Source: an uncultured Candidatus Methylacidiphilales bacterium
Lineage (GTDB): Bacteria; Verrucomicrobiota; Verrucomicrobiia; Methylacidiphilales; CALFVM01
NCBI GenBank assembly: GCA_937928665.1
Contig: CALFVM010000121.1
Coordinates: forward strand, 1 to 6,795
DNA: 6,795 nucleotides
Reading direction: 5' to 3'
Shown one piece after another: positions 6,201 through 6,795 of the stretch; position 1 is the stretch's first letter; every line of letters starts with the position of its first letter. The notes beneath the pieces are model-generated. The model did no database searches. It saw nothing but the letters and a program-made list of their open reading frames with translations, and was not told where the DNA came from. Made by a program: the position numbers and the translations under genes.

Positions 6201-6795
6201 TGGTTGCCCGCCTCGAAGAAGGCAAAGGAAGTGGTGAGCGTCGCGGCTGGATCAATGACAATCGAGTCGTTGGCGATCAGGTCGATGAACGAGGATGCGT
6301 TGATGGTGGATGGGTTGATGGTGATATTGCCGAGAACGTCGCCGTTGAATCCGAGGCCGGTGAAGGAGGCTCCCGGCCCGAAGGTGAGGTCGTTAGCGGC
6401 AAGGAGATCAAGGGTATCCGTTGTGGCGGTGCCGAGGAAGATAATGTCCGATCCGGAGTTTCGTGCGTAGAAACCGAGTTCCAGTCCGGGGTTGTTGAAG
6501 ACAACGCCGGCAGGAACGGTGATTGAGTTGCCCGCGCCGAAGAGGAGGGTGTCCAGGCCGGTGAAGGTGTAGGTGGCCGGGGCGAAGGTGAGGTTGTTTT
6601 CGGCGATAAGGGCGAGGTGAGGGGGACCGTTGACCGTGGTGATGGTCGGGTTGCCGGTCAGGCTGAGGTTGGTGAAGCGGAACGCCGCCATGGTGGTGGG
6701 CGGGTTATCATCATTAGCATCCAGGGCCGCGTCGGTCGGGGAGGCGGAGCCGAAGAGGAACTCCATGTCAGTGGAGCCATTGGTGGTATAGGTGG
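3290..6795 (-). CDS. Giant filamentous-haemagglutinin-like beta-strand-repeat protein (5' end outside window)
   Basis: The frame is open from the right edge to TAG 3290-3292, giving about 1167 residues. The Met codon at 6764-6766 is preceded in frame by TYTTNGSTD with no ribosome-binding site, so it is internal and the start lies beyond the window. Numbering from that Met: residues 51-230 are short beta rungs (LALIAENNLTF, LDLLAANDLTFGP, IDLIANDSIVIDP). Residues 230-600 are irregular N/T/S-rich strands. Residues 607-995 are eleven Gly-rich units of 33-37 residues. Residues 1000-1110 are shorter rungs. The tail is PEYTGFGGNG, then TTGTFTGSG, ending APPF. I see no Cys and only one Trp, as is usual for large secreted beta-solenoids. 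No autotransporter barrel, PEP-CTERM or LPXTG anchor is visible at the C-terminus. An N-terminal secretion (haemagglutinin-activity) or FecR domain would lie upstream. The likely role is a surface or secreted adhesin or structural fibre; substrate and partner are unknown. It is convergent with the + strand operon and probably independent of it. Confidence 0.9.
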   Translation of the reverse strand, partial: TYTTNGSTDMEFLFGSASPTDAALDANDDNPPTTMAAFRFTNLSLTGNPTITTVNGPPHLALIAENNLTFAPATYTFTGLDTLLFGAGNSITVPAGVVFNNPGLELGFYARNSGSDIIFLGTATTDTLDLLAANDLTFGPGASFTGLGFNGDVLGNITINPSTINASSFIDLIANDSIVIDPAATLTTSFAFFEAGNQITLNGTSLVTTGFADLTSNTLNLTGTFSGPLALYAQMGGVNGLPILSDLRSLTTVSGGSVNVTSIASAAPLGTTWSVSGELISSAGINAPNVDIQADGIDFGTGPFQSKNVVLFGLSSPLGLQGSGSITAGDIVGLSLPVISGLGNITATSIFAGSVVANNGVINVTNNLTSVNLNAGDDVTVGGNLTVSGAITVTGTSIVSANQMFLSTIQTSNLADDVTYQAATAITLTSFGGPGTLTLNAPTLNLNSNFTSSAILDVVGPSVSILNVSGTLDLDNTIADFSPYTLNVGGNIFTSSTNSLIASFIQSGGNVTLDQLNRAQGNTSINATSGSFYLAAANFNGTALLPNAANLTVFTQNAPLGSFGNLLFQGLDVATGTAGNGGTFNLNSDTVNTVAPAFGFLSVNARGGNSADGNGGDAGAINFSSPDDITFNTTVSLSAQGGSGGGTSGDGGNGGSITIGSADTFSTAGLFFLVDTTGGPGAGSSGDGGNITVSAQDGVNIGPNANFYASSFNAATGLGGYGGNISINSADGPVSIGNSSNIHSFGGEALTGALGGGDGGNITLLSDGNLLLGSNVEVATRGGGSTTGGTFSGDAGNITIESFNGTIDVGSLSTIRASSRNGATGGAAGVVTISSLGNITFGPSTDVTANSGSSTDNLAIGKVGGTINIVSTAGDILFTNSSQIAAYGGFSPNGMGGDGGSINITANAGVIQLTADEFIVAANGNSSTPALAGAGGSVNLSAQEVKIGTSVGAYIATHSVTPTPVASTGGTININALRATGQAVSISNSSQLLALAATAGANGGQITVTSAGGDIDITNSTLQASGGATVKSLVEVKNIGPNGVINLTNSNLSADILKVGALGPNGAVLINGGTFNATDTLKIYGGSATNGVTFTATTSLDGAGAKHLAGHTVRINDGVLVNVTGPAVNVYTSNPEYTGFGGNGVTTGTFTGSGANLPQALVSAPPF
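3332..3355. repeat. 9-bp perfect hairpin inside the 3' end of the giant gene
   Basis: ACCGGAACC (3332-3340) and GGTTCCGGT (3347-3355) flank a 6-base loop. On the coding strand it encodes TGTFTGSG of the C-terminal tail, about 40 bases before the stop. The symmetry may simply follow from the repeated Thr-Gly codons. No T run follows on either strand, so it is not a standard terminator. Confidence 0.5.
3782..4936 (-). repeat. Eleven diverged protein repeats of 33-37 residues within the giant gene
   Basis: Unit starts, as the high coordinate on the - strand, are 4936, 4828, 4726, 4624, 4513, 4405, 4306, 4198, 4093, 3985 and 3883, with the array ending at 3782. Each unit opens with a strand such as SITI, NITV, NISI, NITL, NITI, TINI or SINI. 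A second strand follows around an IG/FG turn (VNIGPNANF, VSIGNSSNI, ITFGPSTDV), and the unit closes with a Gly-rich loop ending GDGG, GYGG, GAGG or similar. DNA copies are diverged, so this is an old protein-level repeat, not a recent tandem duplication. It fits stacked coils of a beta-solenoid (inference). Confidence 0.85.
6110..6616 (-). repeat. Short-rung beta repeats of about 17-24 residues within the giant gene
   Basis: Residues 51-219, numbered from the Met codon at 6764-6766, can be laid out as rungs beginning LALIAENNLTF, LDTLLFGAGNSITV, LELGFYARNSGSDIIF, LDLLAANDLTFGP, IDLIANDSIVIDP, AFFEAGNQITL and ADLTSNTLNL. Spacing is mostly 17-24 residues, with one longer interval of about 42. 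The common pattern is a hydrophobic strand, a small [AE][AG/N]N[DNQS] turn, then a second strand. This spacing is shorter than in the Gly-rich array of the same protein. Confidence 0.6.

Noticed and set aside
6764..6766. Met codon as the start of the giant protein
   Set aside because: The frame stays open to the window edge with repeat-like residues before it and no ribosome-binding site; the true start is beyond the window.

Overview
The window looks like chromosomal DNA from a GC-rich member of the Planctomycetota-Verrucomicrobiota group, most likely a Verrucomicrobiota bacterium. This rests on family recognition, not on a search. Three things point that way: a secreted prenyltransferase/squalene-oxidase-repeat protein ending in the motif LPIYER, a secreted protein with a laminin-G-like centre beside it, and a very large cysteine-free beta-strand-repeat surface protein of the kind common in that group.

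Left half (1-3048, + strand): three genes packed as an operon. The first enters from the left edge and shows only its C-terminal part: an acidic/glutamine-rich helical segment, a Gly/Met-rich linker and a terminal WPPEYREALEGFF helix. Its TGA overlaps the GTG start of the second gene by 3 bases (GTGA), and the third gene starts 2 bases after the second stops. Genes 2 and 3 both carry signal peptides, so the visible products act in or beyond the inner membrane. In this phylum, similar trios often follow MoxR/DUF58/VWA (Bat-like) genes; here that context lies outside the window and is inference.

Middle (3049-3289): a 241-base gap between convergent genes. It holds no convincing gene and no classical hairpin-plus-T-tract terminator, but it does contain a canonical four-run G-quadruplex motif and an 8-bp inverted repeat.

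Right half (3290-6795, - strand): one huge open reading frame that runs off the right edge. It encodes the last ~1167 residues of a filamentous-haemagglutinin-like beta-solenoid protein. The portion nearest its N-terminus has short irregular rungs of about 17-24 residues. A second portion has eleven glycine-rich units of 33-37 residues, each opening with an [NST]I[TNS]-type beta strand after a GDGG-type turn. The protein ends in a compact G/N/T/S-rich tail with no visible autotransporter barrel, PEP-CTERM or LPXTG anchor.

I see no RNA gene, CRISPR array, insertion sequence or phage gene. Nothing in the window clearly amounts to a new multi-gene system. The points most worth following are the two-architecture solenoid with its unexplained C-terminal tail, and the symmetric four-module layout of the laminin-G-like protein.
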